Positions 18,657-27,485 of a stretch of DNA of 64,000 nt are shown in pieces; the first letter of the stretch is position 1; each line of letters opens with the position of its first letter. This DNA is from Streptosporangium carneum (GTDB taxonomy: Bacteria > Actinomycetota > Actinomycetes > Streptosporangiales > Streptosporangiaceae). The stretch is taken from assembly GCF_027922005.1 (NCBI RefSeq), contig NZ_BSEV01000007.1, positions 186,001-250,000 on the forward strand, written 5' to 3'. The notes below the pieces were generated by a model, which was given only the letters and a program-made list of their open reading frames with translations, was not told where the DNA came from and made no database searches. The position numbers and the translations under genes are program-made.

Positions 18657-19268
18657 GCGGGAGGCCAGACCTACCAGAAGGTGGTCGACGACCTGTTCGG
18701 CGATGCCTTCCTGGAGCGGGCCGTGGTCGGGTTCGAGGCCCCGGACGTACCAGACCACGGTGCCGATCAGGGCCGCGAGCGCGACCGGCACGTCGAGGTC
18801 GGCCCTGAGGTCACCGCTGGCGATGCCCCGCTGGAGCAGCCCGGTCAGCACCGCCCTGCGCGGCTCGATGGCCGCCTGGCGGATCCGCTGCACCAGGCGG
18901 GGGTGACGCTCGACCTCGTTCATCGCGATGTTCATCACGCATCGCGCCCGCGCGTCGCACGCCTCGTGCAGGAAGACCTCCACGCAGGCGATCATGTCCT
19001 CGCGCAGCGACCTGCCCGCCAGCGGGGGCAGCGGCGCCTTGAGCGTGGCGAGGGCGTCGACGAGGAGGTCTTCCTTGTTGGACCACCGCCGATAAATGGT
19101 CGTCTTGCCGACACCGGCCCGGGAGGCGATCGCCTCGATCGAGATCTCACCGAGGCTGGTGCTCTCGCCGATCAGGTCGAGAGTCGCGTCGATGATCGCC
19201 TTCTCTGCCCGGGCGCTGCGGGGGCGGCCCGCCGGGCGGGCCGCCTGCGTCTCATCCGTGGTGGTCAT
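18654..19268 (-). CDS. TetR-family repressor
   Basis: 204 residues. The N-terminal helix-turn-helix (about 20-65: IIDATLDLIGESTSLGEISIEAIASRAGVGKTTIYRRW, shown in full elsewhere in the family as the TetR signature) is followed by a C-terminal ligand and dimer domain of the TetR_C type. It lies 7 bases downstream of a 14-helix MFS gene and is co-directional with it, so it probably represses its own operon through the palindromes at 20851-20914. Confidence 0.92.
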   Translation of the reverse strand: MTTTDETQAARPAGRPRSARAEKAIIDATLDLIGESTSLGEISIEAIASRAGVGKTTIYRRWSNKEDLLVDALATLKAPLPPLAGRSLREDMIACVEVFLHEACDARARCVMNIAMNEVERHPRLVQRIRQAAIEPRRAVLTGLLQRGIASGDLRADLDVPVALAALIGTVVWYVRGLEPDHGPLQEGIAEQVVDHLLVGLASR

Positions 19269-19275
19269 CGTGTCC

Positions 19276-20838
19276 CTACACTACTGCCGGTTCCCTGTCG
19301 GCAACGTGCTGATCCACGACAGGCTCAGGGGCGTTCTTTCCCGGCAGCCACTTGAGCACCACCAGGGCTCCGAGGAGCGCGAACGCCGCAGAGACCAGCG
19401 CCGTGACGTGCATGCCGTCGAGGAAGGCGTGCTTCGCGGGCTCGATGAGCGCGGCGCCGCGCTCGCCGAGGGCGTTGGCGACCCCGAGCGTGCCGGTCAG
19501 GGATTCGCCCGCGAGGTGCTGGAGCTGCTCGGGCAGGGCGGTCAAGGAGGGGGCGATCTCGTCGCGGTAGGTCGCCGACAGCAGCGAGCCGAGCAGGGCG
19601 ACGCCGAGCGCTCCCGCGACCTGGCGGACCGTGTTGCTCATGGCCGAGCCGACGCCGGCCTTCTCCCTGGGCAGCGACTCCATGATCGTGGTGGTCGCGG
19701 GCGGCATGATGTTGGCCATCGCCGCTCCCTGGACGAAGAAGACGATCTCGATCACCAGGATCGGGGTGTTCTGGTCCATGAACGCGTACGAGGCCAGCGC
19801 CGCGGCCACGACGACCATGCTCGCGGTGGCGCTCAGCTTGCTGCCGAAACGCCTGACCATCTGCTGGCTGAGCGGGGCGAAGATGATCTGCGCCGCGGCG
19901 AAGGGGATCATCAGCGCGCCCGACTGCATCGGGGTGAAGCCCAGCACGATCTGCAGGTAGAAGATCAGGAAGAACATCGCGCCCATCATCGCGAAGAACA
20001 CGATGCCGATCATGCCGACCGCGGTGGAGAAGCGGGCGTTGGAGAAGTAGCGGACGTCGAAGGCCGGGTGGTCGATGCGACGCTCGTACCAGATGAAGGC
20101 CGCCAGCACGGCCACTCCCAGGATCGTCGGGACCAGCACCTCGGCGCTGGCGACCGTGGCCAGCTCACCGCCCCTGATGATGCCGTAGGTGATCGCGACG
20201 AGACCGATGATGGACAGGAGCACGCCGACCGGGTCGAGCCTGGAGGGCTTGGGGTCACGCGACTCGGGCACGACGAGCGCGATGAGCACCATGCTGACCA
20301 GCACGATCGGCAGGTTGACCAGGAAGACCGAGCCCCACCAGAAGTGCTCGATGAGCAGGCCGCCGGTGATCGGGCCGATCGCCACGGCGATGCCGACGCC
20401 CGCCGCCCACATGCCGATGGCCTTGCCGCGCTCCTCGGGCGGGAAGACGTTGGAGATGATCGCCAGAGTGGCGGGCATGATCGCGGCGCCCCCGACGCCC
20501 ATGAACGCCCGCGCGACGATCAACTGTGTCGGGTCCTGGGCGTAGGCGCTGGCCAGCGAGGCCAGACCGAAGAGAGCCATGCCGATGAACAGCATGCGCT
20601 TGCGCCCGGTCCGGTCACCGATCACTCCGAAGGTGAACAGCAGGCCGGCGAAGACAAGGGTGTAGGAGTTGATCGCCCACTCGAGCTGGCTCTGGGTGGC
20701 CCCCAGCCCCTCCTGCGGGTCGGCGATCGTCTTCAGCGCCACGTTGAGGATGGTGTTGTCGAGCACGACCGCCAGGAGGCTGAAGACCAGCACTCCCAGG
20801 ATCTGCCACCGTTTCGGGTGGCCGGACTGGTGTTCCAT
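19276..20838 (-). CDS. DHA2 (EmrB/QacA) family multidrug MFS transporter
   Basis: 520 residues with about 14 predicted membrane helices. It contains the DHA2 features LDNTILNVALKTIA in helix 1, GDRTGRKRML in loop 2-3 and motif C GITGG-like glycines in helix 5 (AIGPITGGLLIEHFWW). The ATG at 20838 (MEHQSGHPKRW) is chosen because the upstream extension reads through the operator region. It probably exports drugs using the proton gradient and is co-transcribed with tetR. Confidence 0.93.
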   Translation of the reverse strand: MEHQSGHPKRWQILGVLVFSLLAVVLDNTILNVALKTIADPQEGLGATQSQLEWAINSYTLVFAGLLFTFGVIGDRTGRKRMLFIGMALFGLASLASAYAQDPTQLIVARAFMGVGGAAIMPATLAIISNVFPPEERGKAIGMWAAGVGIAVAIGPITGGLLIEHFWWGSVFLVNLPIVLVSMVLIALVVPESRDPKPSRLDPVGVLLSIIGLVAITYGIIRGGELATVASAEVLVPTILGVAVLAAFIWYERRIDHPAFDVRYFSNARFSTAVGMIGIVFFAMMGAMFFLIFYLQIVLGFTPMQSGALMIPFAAAQIIFAPLSQQMVRRFGSKLSATASMVVVAAALASYAFMDQNTPILVIEIVFFVQGAAMANIMPPATTTIMESLPREKAGVGSAMSNTVRQVAGALGVALLGSLLSATYRDEIAPSLTALPEQLQHLAGESLTGTLGVANALGERGAALIEPAKHAFLDGMHVTALVSAAFALLGALVVLKWLPGKNAPEPVVDQHVADREPAVV

Positions 20839-20850
20839 GAGACCCCGTTT

Positions 20851-20914
20851 CGATACGCAAAAGTTTCGAAACAGTACCGTATCGGACCGCTTTACGATAC
20901 GCAACCGTTGCGTT
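20851..20914 (-). promoter_or_regulatory. TetR-type operator region upstream of the DHA2 transporter
   Basis: Two symmetrical AT-containing elements lie in front of the MFS start: the perfect palindrome ACGCAAC-C-GTTGCGT (20899-20913), flanked by CGAT and TTCG, and GTTTCGAAAC (20863-20872) beside a second CGATACGC (20851-20858). GATACGCAA occurs in both. They are the probable binding sites of the co-transcribed TetR. Confidence 0.55.
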
Positions 20915-20942
20915 TCGTATTAGCCGGATGTTTTCGGTCAGT

Positions 20943-22139
20943 TCACACCGAAGCCGACACCGGTGCGTCGACCGACCCGCCGGTCCGCCGCCAGAACGGC
21001 AGGGCGACCAGCACCATCACCACTCCGACCAGGCCCGCCACGGCGAAGGCCCAGCCGGGGCCGTAGGAGTCGATCAGCGCCCCCGCTATCGGCGCGGAGG
21101 CGGCTCCGCCCACCAACAACGCCGTGCCGTGCAGGCCCATCGCCTCGCCCCGCGCCCCGGCGGGAACCCAGCGACTCAACGTATCAACCGTCGCCGACAA
21201 TCCCGGGGCGCACAGCACCCCCGCGGGGATGAGGGCCACCATCAACCATCGCCAGTCGCCGCCGACAAGACCGACCGGAATGGTCAGCACCCCCATCGCG
21301 CCGATCAGCACCAGCGGGGACAGGCCCCTGGACAGCCCGCCGTACACGAAACCGCCGATCAGCGAGTAGGCGCACCAGACTCCGATCGCCAGGCCCGTCC
21401 ATTCGACGTCGCCCGCGTCCTTGATGGTCGCCAGCAGGGACAGCTCGGTCGTGGTGAGCACGAAGGTCGCGGCGGACACGGTGCCGAGCAGCCCGACGAG
21501 ACCCGGGGTCAGCCATCTGCGCCTCGGCACCCTCTCCTGCGGCTCCTCCAGCTCCTCCTCGGAGCGGATCGGCGGGTTCAGCACGAGCAGCGCGACGCCC
21601 GAGGCGACGAGACCCGCCGCGACCAGGAACATCGTCCACATGCTGCCGAGCATGGTGACCCCGGCCACGCCGATGGCCGGGCCCGCCATGTAGGACAGCT
21701 CGATGAGCATGGAGTCGAGGGAGAATCCCATCCTGCGCTGCTCGAGCGGGACCGCCGCCGCGATGCACTGCCTGATCACGCTGAACACCGGCAGGCTCAA
21801 CAGCCCCGCCAGCGCCGTGGCGGCCAGCAGCGCCGGGAACGGCAGGGCCCAGGCCGTCGACCAGAACGCGAGCTGCGCGAGGGTGGTCACCAGGAGCACC
21901 GGACGCATGCCGTGCTTGTCGACGAGTCTGCCCGCCAGCGGCGAACCGACCGCCATCCCCACCGTGCTCGCCGTCGCGGCCAGGCCCGCCTGGATGTAAT
22001 CGAGTCCCAAACCATCGAGTACGTGCAGCGTCAGCGTGATGCCGGTCGCCGTCGCAGGAATCCTGGCGACCAGTCCCACCAGCAGCAACGTCCGTACGCC
22101 AGGGATGGCCAGCAGGCGACGGTAAGGCTCGATTGCCAT
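20943..22139 (-). CDS. MFS transporter
   Basis: 398 residues with 12 membrane helices and the loop 2-3 motif GRLVDKHGMRPVLL. The ATG at 22139 (MAIEPYRRLL) is preferred over an ATG at 22163 because GGAGGT (22150-22155 on this strand) is correctly spaced only for it. A charged linker (RSEEELEEPQERVPRRR) joins the halves. It is co-directional with the DHA2 operon but starts upstream of that operon's operator, so it may run into it. The substrate is unknown. Confidence 0.88.
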   Translation of the reverse strand: MAIEPYRRLLAIPGVRTLLLVGLVARIPATATGITLTLHVLDGLGLDYIQAGLAATASTVGMAVGSPLAGRLVDKHGMRPVLLVTTLAQLAFWSTAWALPFPALLAATALAGLLSLPVFSVIRQCIAAAVPLEQRRMGFSLDSMLIELSYMAGPAIGVAGVTMLGSMWTMFLVAAGLVASGVALLVLNPPIRSEEELEEPQERVPRRRWLTPGLVGLLGTVSAATFVLTTTELSLLATIKDAGDVEWTGLAIGVWCAYSLIGGFVYGGLSRGLSPLVLIGAMGVLTIPVGLVGGDWRWLMVALIPAGVLCAPGLSATVDTLSRWVPAGARGEAMGLHGTALLVGGAASAPIAGALIDSYGPGWAFAVAGLVGVVMVLVALPFWRRTGGSVDAPVSASV

Positions 22140-22301
22140 TTGATTACTTACCTCCGCATGCATTGTGTCCTATGGCACTGACACGCCCGCCACCGGATTA
22201 CGGTCGGGACCGGGGGTGTTTAACGAGGCGTACGCGTGCAATCATCAGAACCGTCCGGGGACGTCACAGGGACGCCTCGAGACTTCTGTTGGAGGCTTTC
22301 C

Positions 22302-23183
22302 ATGCCCTCTTCCGTTACCTCTTCCGTGACCTCCGCCTCGACCTTCTCCGTCGCCGGCTCGCCGACCGCTCTCTACGGCGGCAAGGCCGGGCGAAGGATC
22401 ACCGTCCGCGACATCGCCCTCGCCAAGGAGCGGGGCGAGAAGTGGCCGATGGTCACCGCCTACGACGCGATGACCGCGAAGGTCTTCGACGAGGCGGGCA
22501 TCCCGGTGCTGCTCGTCGGCGACTCGGCCGCCATGGTCGTGTACGGCTACGACTCGACGCTGCCGGTCTCGGTGGACGACCTCATGCCGCTGACGGCGGC
22601 CGTGGTGCGCGGCTCCTCACGCGCGCTGGTGGTCGCCGACCTGCCGTTCGGCTCCTACCAGGCCTCGCCTCAGCAGGCTCTGGAGACGGCGGCCCGCTTC
22701 ATGAAGGAGGCGGGTGCGCACGCGGTCAAGCTCGAGGGCGGTCGCAGGGTCCTGCCCCAGGTCGAGACCCTGGTCTCGGCCGGCATCCCCGTGATGGCCC
22801 ACCTGGGCCTGACCCCCCAGTCGGTCAACGCCTTCGGCGGCTACCGGGTGCAGGGGCGCGGCCAGTCCGGCGACGAGCTGATGGCGGACGCCAAGGACCT
22901 GGAGTACGCCGGGGCCTTCGCGGTGGTCCTGGAGTGCGTCCCCACCGACCTCGCGGAGCGGGTCACCGCCTCGCTGTCCATTCCGACCATCGGCATCGGC
23001 GCGGGTCCCGCCACCGACGCCCAGGTTCTCGTCTGGCAGGACCTGATGGGCCTGAACCCCAACCCGCCCAAGTTCGTCAAGAAGTACTTCGACCTGGCCG
23101 GGGAGATGGACAGGGCGGTGCGCGCCTACGCCGACGAGGTGACGGCCGGCGTCTTCCCCACCGCCGAGCACAGCTACCACTGA
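22302..23183 (+). CDS. panB: 3-methyl-2-oxobutanoate hydroxymethyltransferase
   Basis: 293 residues, slightly longer than E. coli PanB because of a Ser/Thr-rich N-terminus. The family landmarks are present: MVTAYDAMTAKVFDEAG, LLVGDSAAMVVYGYDST, AHAVKLEGG, MAHLGLTPQSVNAFGGYRVQGR, and IGIGAGPATDAQVLVWQDLMG. It transfers a hydroxymethyl group from methylene-tetrahydrofolate to 2-oxoisovalerate, the first committed step of pantothenate synthesis. The ATG at 22302 has GGAGG 6 bases upstream. It stands alone; panC and panD are not nearby. Confidence 0.96.
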   Translation: MPSSVTSSVTSASTFSVAGSPTALYGGKAGRRITVRDIALAKERGEKWPMVTAYDAMTAKVFDEAGIPVLLVGDSAAMVVYGYDSTLPVSVDDLMPLTAAVVRGSSRALVVADLPFGSYQASPQQALETAARFMKEAGAHAVKLEGGRRVLPQVETLVSAGIPVMAHLGLTPQSVNAFGGYRVQGRGQSGDELMADAKDLEYAGAFAVVLECVPTDLAERVTASLSIPTIGIGAGPATDAQVLVWQDLMGLNPNPPKFVKKYFDLAGEMDRAVRAYADEVTAGVFPTAEHSYH

Positions 23184-23207
23184 CACCCCTGACAGCCGGC
23201 GCGACCC

Positions 23208-23249
23208 CCGTGCCGTGACGCCCCGGATCTCCAGGACGTCACGGCACGG
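23208..23249. terminator. bidirectional terminator between panB and the DUF2278 gene
   Basis: A perfect 13-bp stem CCGTGCCGTGACG/CGTCACGGCACGG with a 16-base loop between two convergent genes. Confidence 0.8.
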
Positions 23250-23271
23250 CCGGCGCGCCGTACGGGACCGG

Positions 23272-24279
23272 TCAGAAGACGACCGTCCACCCCTCCCTCG
23301 CGGCCTGCTCCGAGGTGTAGGAGACGCCGTGGACCTTGAGCCCCGCGGCGTCGAGCAGCGTGATCGCGCCGCCGCCGTTGGCGAGGGCGAGGGGGGCGCC
23401 GACGGCGACCTGGAGGACGGCACCGGGGGCGAGCGGGCCCGCGGGCAGCGGGAAGGCGTTCTTGCCCCGGTCCGCGAGCCGCCAGCCGGTGAGGTCCACC
23501 GGTTCCGCCGAGGCGTTGAGCAGGGTCACGACCTCGCGCTCGGGGGCGGGCCCCACGGGGTTGACGAGCGCGGCGACGACGCGGACCCTCTCCTGCCCCG
23601 TCTCGGGTCGCGTCGGCGCGCCGTCCAGGGTGTGTCCCGTGATGTCGTCGGTGTGCCACGCCTGGGACTGGAAGGCCAGGAAGACCGCGATCCAGCGTGA
23701 CTCCGAGGGGAAGTGGATGAGCAGGCCGCCGTCCTGCCAGACGCCGTCGTCACCGCGGAAACGTCCAGAGTTGCCCTGGTTCATATGGATGTCGTGGACG
23801 CCGTTGCCCGGCCGGAATCCGAAGATCTTGTCGGGGACGCCGGGCTCCGGCCCCCACCGCTCGCCGAAGGCGTAGACGAGCGCGGCTGGGTCGGCGACGG
23901 CCCGCTGGACGTAGTGGTCGAGCTTGTCCGCCAGGTCGTTGTCGACGCCCGGAAGGTCGGGCGGGAGGGGGCGCACCGCCGCCGGGTCGAACAGGTTGCC
24001 CCGGATGTAGTCGAGCGCCGCGCCGCCGGGACGGGACGGCAGGCCCGTCCAGCCCGCGGCGGTCTGTGGGAGGGCCTGGGTGAGCGGGTGCCTGAAATCC
24101 TCGTCGGCGAACTGGAGCAGTTCGGAGGGCGCCTGCTGGGACTCGACGTTGACCGCGACCCGGTAGGAGACGCCCGCCGTGTCGACGAGGTGGATCTGGT
24201 AGTGCGGGCTGTCGGTGCGCCCCTCGCGCCGTCTGTCGACGGCTCTTCCCACGAGGACCCCGTAGCTCTTCAGCGGCAT
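23272..24279 (-). CDS. DUF2278 (YukJ-like) protein with C-terminal lamin-tail domain
   Basis: 335 residues. Residues 1-215 follow the DUF2278 pattern (KSYGVLVGRAVDRRREG, SPHYQIHLVD, ALDYIRGNLFDP, YAFGERWGPEPG, GVHDIHMNQGN, VWQDGGLLIHFP, FLAFQSQAWHTDD). Residues about 235-335 form a lamin-tail-like immunoglobulin fold (VTLLNASAEPVDLTGWRLADRG ... GGAITLLDAAG). The ATG at 24279 is preceded by GGAAGG. DUF2278 has no assigned biochemical function; the conserved His/Asp/Asn residues suggest a metal or nucleic-acid role, but this is inference. Confidence 0.88.
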   Translation of the reverse strand: MPLKSYGVLVGRAVDRRREGRTDSPHYQIHLVDTAGVSYRVAVNVESQQAPSELLQFADEDFRHPLTQALPQTAAGWTGLPSRPGGAALDYIRGNLFDPAAVRPLPPDLPGVDNDLADKLDHYVQRAVADPAALVYAFGERWGPEPGVPDKIFGFRPGNGVHDIHMNQGNSGRFRGDDGVWQDGGLLIHFPSESRWIAVFLAFQSQAWHTDDITGHTLDGAPTRPETGQERVRVVAALVNPVGPAPEREVVTLLNASAEPVDLTGWRLADRGKNAFPLPAGPLAPGAVLQVAVGAPLALANGGGAITLLDAAGLKVHGVSYTSEQAAREGWTVVF

Positions 24280-24376
24280 CGGTTCGCCTTCCGCAAAGAC
24301 CAACTTTCCGGACTTGAGCCTTTCGGACTACACAGTGGCATCTAGATCACGCCATCTGTGGGCGTCCAGGGAAAAA

Positions 24377-25549
24377 TCATGAAAGCGCCTGCTGGAAATC
24401 GGCCCAGAGATCCTCGATGTGCTCGATGCCCACCGCGACCCGGACCGTGCCCTCGCCGATTCCGTGCCGGGCGAGTTCCTCGACCGTCAGCGAACGGTGG
24501 GAGGTGGTCGCCGGATGCAGGATGAGCGTCTCGACGCCGCCGAGTGAGGGGGCGAGCAGCGCGAGCCGTACCGAGCTCATGAACTTCTCCCCCGCGGCGC
24601 GCCCGCCGACGAGGTCGAAGGAGAAGACCCCGCCGAAGTCCGGCAGCAGCCTGCGCGCCAGCGGGTGCGAACGGTGGGACGGCAGCCCCGGCCAGTGCAC
24701 CGCGGAGACCGCGGGATGGTTGTCGAGGCGCAGGGCGAGCTCGCGGGTGTTGAAGCAGTGGCGTTCCATGCGCAGCGGCAGGGTCTGGATGCCGCGGAGG
24801 GTGAGCCAGGCGGCGAACGGATCGGCGGTGGCGCCCAGCTCGACCGCGAAGTGCCACACCGTTCGGTAGAGCTCCTCTGAGGCGAAGACCGCGATGCCGC
24901 CGAGCACGTCGGTGTGCCCGCTCAGGTACTTGGTCGTCGAGTGGACCACGATGTCGGCTCCGTGCTCCAGCGGACGGCACAGGATCGGCGAGGCGAAGGT
25001 GTTGTCGACCACCGAGACCAGCCCCGCCTCGCGGGCCGCCGCGCACATCCCCGGCAGGTCGGCGACCTGCGCCACCGGGTTGGCGATGGTCTCCAGGTAG
25101 ACCAGCTTCGTCTCCGGGCGTACGGCGGCGCGCAACGCCGCCGGATCGTCCTCGGGGACGTAGGAGACCCCGATCTGGAACCTCCGGACCAGGTCGTTGA
25201 TCGCCGTGGCGGTGCCGCCGTAGAGGGGCTTCTGCGCGATCAGGTGGTCGCCCGGCTTGAGCAGGCCGAACAGCACGGAGTTGATCGCCCCCATGCCCGA
25301 GGCGGTGGCGACCGCGCCCACTCCGCCCTCGAGGTCCGCGACGGCCTCCTCCAGGGAGCGGACCGTCGGGTTGGAGAGCCTGCCGTACACGAAGGGGCCG
25401 TCGGGGCGGCCCATCCCGTCGGCGAAGACGGCCGGGTCCTCGAAGACGAAGCCGGAGGTCTGGTAGATCGGCACGGCGATGGGGCGGCTGCCGTTCAGCG
25501 GAGGTTGGGGAAGATGGACGGTACGGGTCTCCGGGCGAAGTTCACTCAT
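24377..25549 (-). CDS. PLP-dependent Cys/Met metabolism enzyme (cystathionine gamma-synthase/lyase family)
   Basis: 390 residues of fold type I. Landmarks are YGRLSNPTVRSLEEAVADLEGG, ATASGMGAI, the PLP-phosphate region, VVDNTFASP, and the Schiff-base lysine in HSTTKYLSGH (about residue 207). The C-terminal half has SLGGVETLILHPATTSH and VRVAVGIEHIEDL, typical of the family. Members interconvert homocysteine, cystathionine and methionine or cleave them to 2-oxoacids, and sequence alone does not separate synthase from lyase. It stands alone and is divergent from the ABC operon. Confidence 0.92.
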   Translation of the reverse strand: MSELRPETRTVHLPQPPLNGSRPIAVPIYQTSGFVFEDPAVFADGMGRPDGPFVYGRLSNPTVRSLEEAVADLEGGVGAVATASGMGAINSVLFGLLKPGDHLIAQKPLYGGTATAINDLVRRFQIGVSYVPEDDPAALRAAVRPETKLVYLETIANPVAQVADLPGMCAAAREAGLVSVVDNTFASPILCRPLEHGADIVVHSTTKYLSGHTDVLGGIAVFASEELYRTVWHFAVELGATADPFAAWLTLRGIQTLPLRMERHCFNTRELALRLDNHPAVSAVHWPGLPSHRSHPLARRLLPDFGGVFSFDLVGGRAAGEKFMSSVRLALLAPSLGGVETLILHPATTSHRSLTVEELARHGIGEGTVRVAVGIEHIEDLWADFQQALS

Positions 25550-25745
25550 GCGTCAAGGATGTCCGGCGCGCCGGGGATCTGTCAGACCGGGGCGCGCGAG
25601 TTTGACCCATCGCGGGGAACGCCGGACGGAAAGCCGACCGCCGCCCCGCCCCTTTTCCCCGCACGCCTCACATCCCTCCCGCTTCCCGGGCACGGTTGTG
25701 AATTCCTCACTGTCCGGGCGGGTGGCGCGCCTCCATGCTCGAAGC

Positions 25746-26702
25746 ATGGCAGCGATTCAGGTGAACGGACTCAGAAAGAGTTACGGGGACTTCACGGCCG
25801 TCAGGGACATCTCGTTCGAGGTCCCGCAGGGGGAGATCTTCGCCCTGCTCGGGCGCAACGGCGCGGGGAAGACGACGACGATGGAGGTGCTGGCGGGCTT
25901 CCAGGCGCCCGACGGGGGCCCCGGCGGAGGAACGGTGCGCGTGCTCGGCCTCGACCCGGTGAGGGATCGGGCCAGAGTGCGCAGAAGCGTCGGGATCATG
26001 CTGCAGGAGGCGGGGTTCTTCCCCGACCTGACCGTGGCGCAGACCGTGGACGCGTGGCGCGACTTCGTCGCCGCGCCCAGACCACGCGACGAGGCGCTGG
26101 AACTGACCTCCCTGGGGTCGAAGGCCGCCACCAGGGTGCGCCAGCTCTCCGGCGGGGAGAAGCGCCGCCTCGACCTGGCGCTGGCCATCCTGAGCAGGCC
26201 CGACGTGCTCTTCCTCGACGAGCCGACGACCGGGATGGATCCCGAGGCCCGCAGGAGGACCTGGGAGGTCATCCTGGACCTCGCCCGGCAGGGCACCACG
26301 ATCCTGCTCACCACGCACTACCTGGAGGAGGCCCAGCGGCTGGCCTCCAGCATGGCGATCATGGATCGGGGACGGATCGTCGCGGGCGGCGGCATGGCCG
26401 AGACCCTGGCCGCCCAGACGGGGCGGGTCGCCTTCGACCTTCCCCTGTCGGTCGGCGTCGAGGAGCTGCCGGTTCCCGGCGCCACGCTGGAGGGCGGCAC
26501 CGTCGTGTGCCGCGTCACCGAACCCGACCTGGCCGCCCAGACCCTGCTTGGCTGGGCGGGAGAGCGCGGCCTGCGCCTGCGCGGCCTGGAGGTCCGTACC
26601 GCGACGCTCGAGGACCTGTTCCTCGACCTGTCCGCCGACGAGAAGAACGACGAGAGGTCCGGCGAGAAGTCCGGCGAGAGGAACGAAAGGGAGGTGGTGT
26701 GA
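25746..26702 (+). CDS. ABC transporter ATP-binding protein
   Basis: 318 residues from the ATG at 25746. It has Walker A LLGRNGAGKTTTM, Q-loop IMLQEAGFF, signature LSGGEKRRLDLAL, Walker B VLFLDEPTTGMD and the H-loop TTHYLEEA, the drug-exporter DrrA/ABC-2 type. The C-terminal tail has a Glu/Arg/Ser repeat (DERSGEKSGERNEREVV). Its stop overlaps the permease start (GTGA). With the following permease, kinase and regulator it forms a four-gene unit of the type that senses and expels cell-envelope-active compounds. Confidence 0.95.
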   Translation: MAAIQVNGLRKSYGDFTAVRDISFEVPQGEIFALLGRNGAGKTTTMEVLAGFQAPDGGPGGGTVRVLGLDPVRDRARVRRSVGIMLQEAGFFPDLTVAQTVDAWRDFVAAPRPRDEALELTSLGSKAATRVRQLSGGEKRRLDLALAILSRPDVLFLDEPTTGMDPEARRRTWEVILDLARQGTTILLTTHYLEEAQRLASSMAIMDRGRIVAGGGMAETLAAQTGRVAFDLPLSVGVEELPVPGATLEGGTVVCRVTEPDLAAQTLLGWAGERGLRLRGLEVRTATLEDLFLDLSADEKNDERSGEKSGERNEREVV

Positions 26703-27475
26703 CCGTGTCCGCACGCGACCTGGCGGTCCTCACCCGTTTCAGCGGCCGCCTGTTCTGGCGGGACCGCGCGGCGCAGAGCACCTCCGTGGGGCTGTTCCTC
26801 GGCCTGGGCATCGGGCTGCCGTTCCTGATGGACAGGCTGCGGCCGGGGCGCCCGGACTTCGTCGTGGACCAGCATGTGGGGGTGCTCACGATGGTCCTCG
26901 TCCTGGCGACGTTCGGCCAGATCACGATCACGCTCACCGCCCGCCGCGACCAGCTCCTGCTCAAGCGGATGCGGGCCACCGGGCTGGCCGACCGCGACAT
27001 CCTCGGCGGGGAGGTCGCCAACCTCGTCGTGCAGGGCACCGGGCTGGCCGCCGTGGTCTCGGTGGCGTTGTACGCGCTGACGAGCCTGCCGGTGCCGCGT
27101 GACCCGCTGCTGTACCTGCTGGCCGTGGTCGCGGGCGCGGCCGTGCTGTGCCTGCTCGGCACGGCGTTCACGGCGGCCGTCCCGCGCGCCGAGCTCGCCG
27201 CCGTCATGAGCATGCCGGTCTTCCTCCTGTCGGGGTTCGGCGCGGGAGGCTTCGGCCCGCTCCTGCAGATGGCCCCCGAATGGGTGAGAGCGGTCTTCGA
27301 ACTGCTGCCGAGCAGCGCCGTCGCCGAAGTGGCCCGTGTGGCCTACGCGGCGGACGGCAGCCTCGTCGGCGATCTCCAGGCGGCGGCCGTGCCGGCGCTG
27401 AAGCTGGCCGTCTGGGCGGCGGTCGGGCTGGCGGCGACCGCGCGCTGGTTCCGCTGGGAAATCCGAAGGCCATAG
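26699..27475 (+). CDS. ABC-2 type permease
   Basis: 258 residues with six hydrophobic segments and the ABC-2 pattern around RRDQLLLKRMRATGLADRDIL and MSMPVFLLSGFGAGG. The GTG at 26699 overlaps the ATPase stop by four bases and is preceded by GGGAGG. It supplies the membrane domain of the exporter encoded with the preceding ATPase. Confidence 0.93.
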   Translation: MTVSARDLAVLTRFSGRLFWRDRAAQSTSVGLFLGLGIGLPFLMDRLRPGRPDFVVDQHVGVLTMVLVLATFGQITITLTARRDQLLLKRMRATGLADRDILGGEVANLVVQGTGLAAVVSVALYALTSLPVPRDPLLYLLAVVAGAAVLCLLGTAFTAAVPRAELAAVMSMPVFLLSGFGAGGFGPLLQMAPEWVRAVFELLPSSAVAEVARVAYAADGSLVGDLQAAAVPALKLAVWAAVGLAATARWFRWEIRRP

Positions 27476-27485
27476 ATTCTCTGAC

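Noticed and set aside
18477..21066. Long plus-strand frames opposite tetR and the DHA2 transporter
   Set aside because: Both minus-strand genes are complete and recognisable, and the antisense products are low-complexity.
24914..26698. An 850-residue apparent permease with a long N-terminal part
   Set aside because: Upstream sequence is out-of-frame ATPase and antisense PLP-enzyme sequence; the permease begins at the GTGA overlap at 26699.
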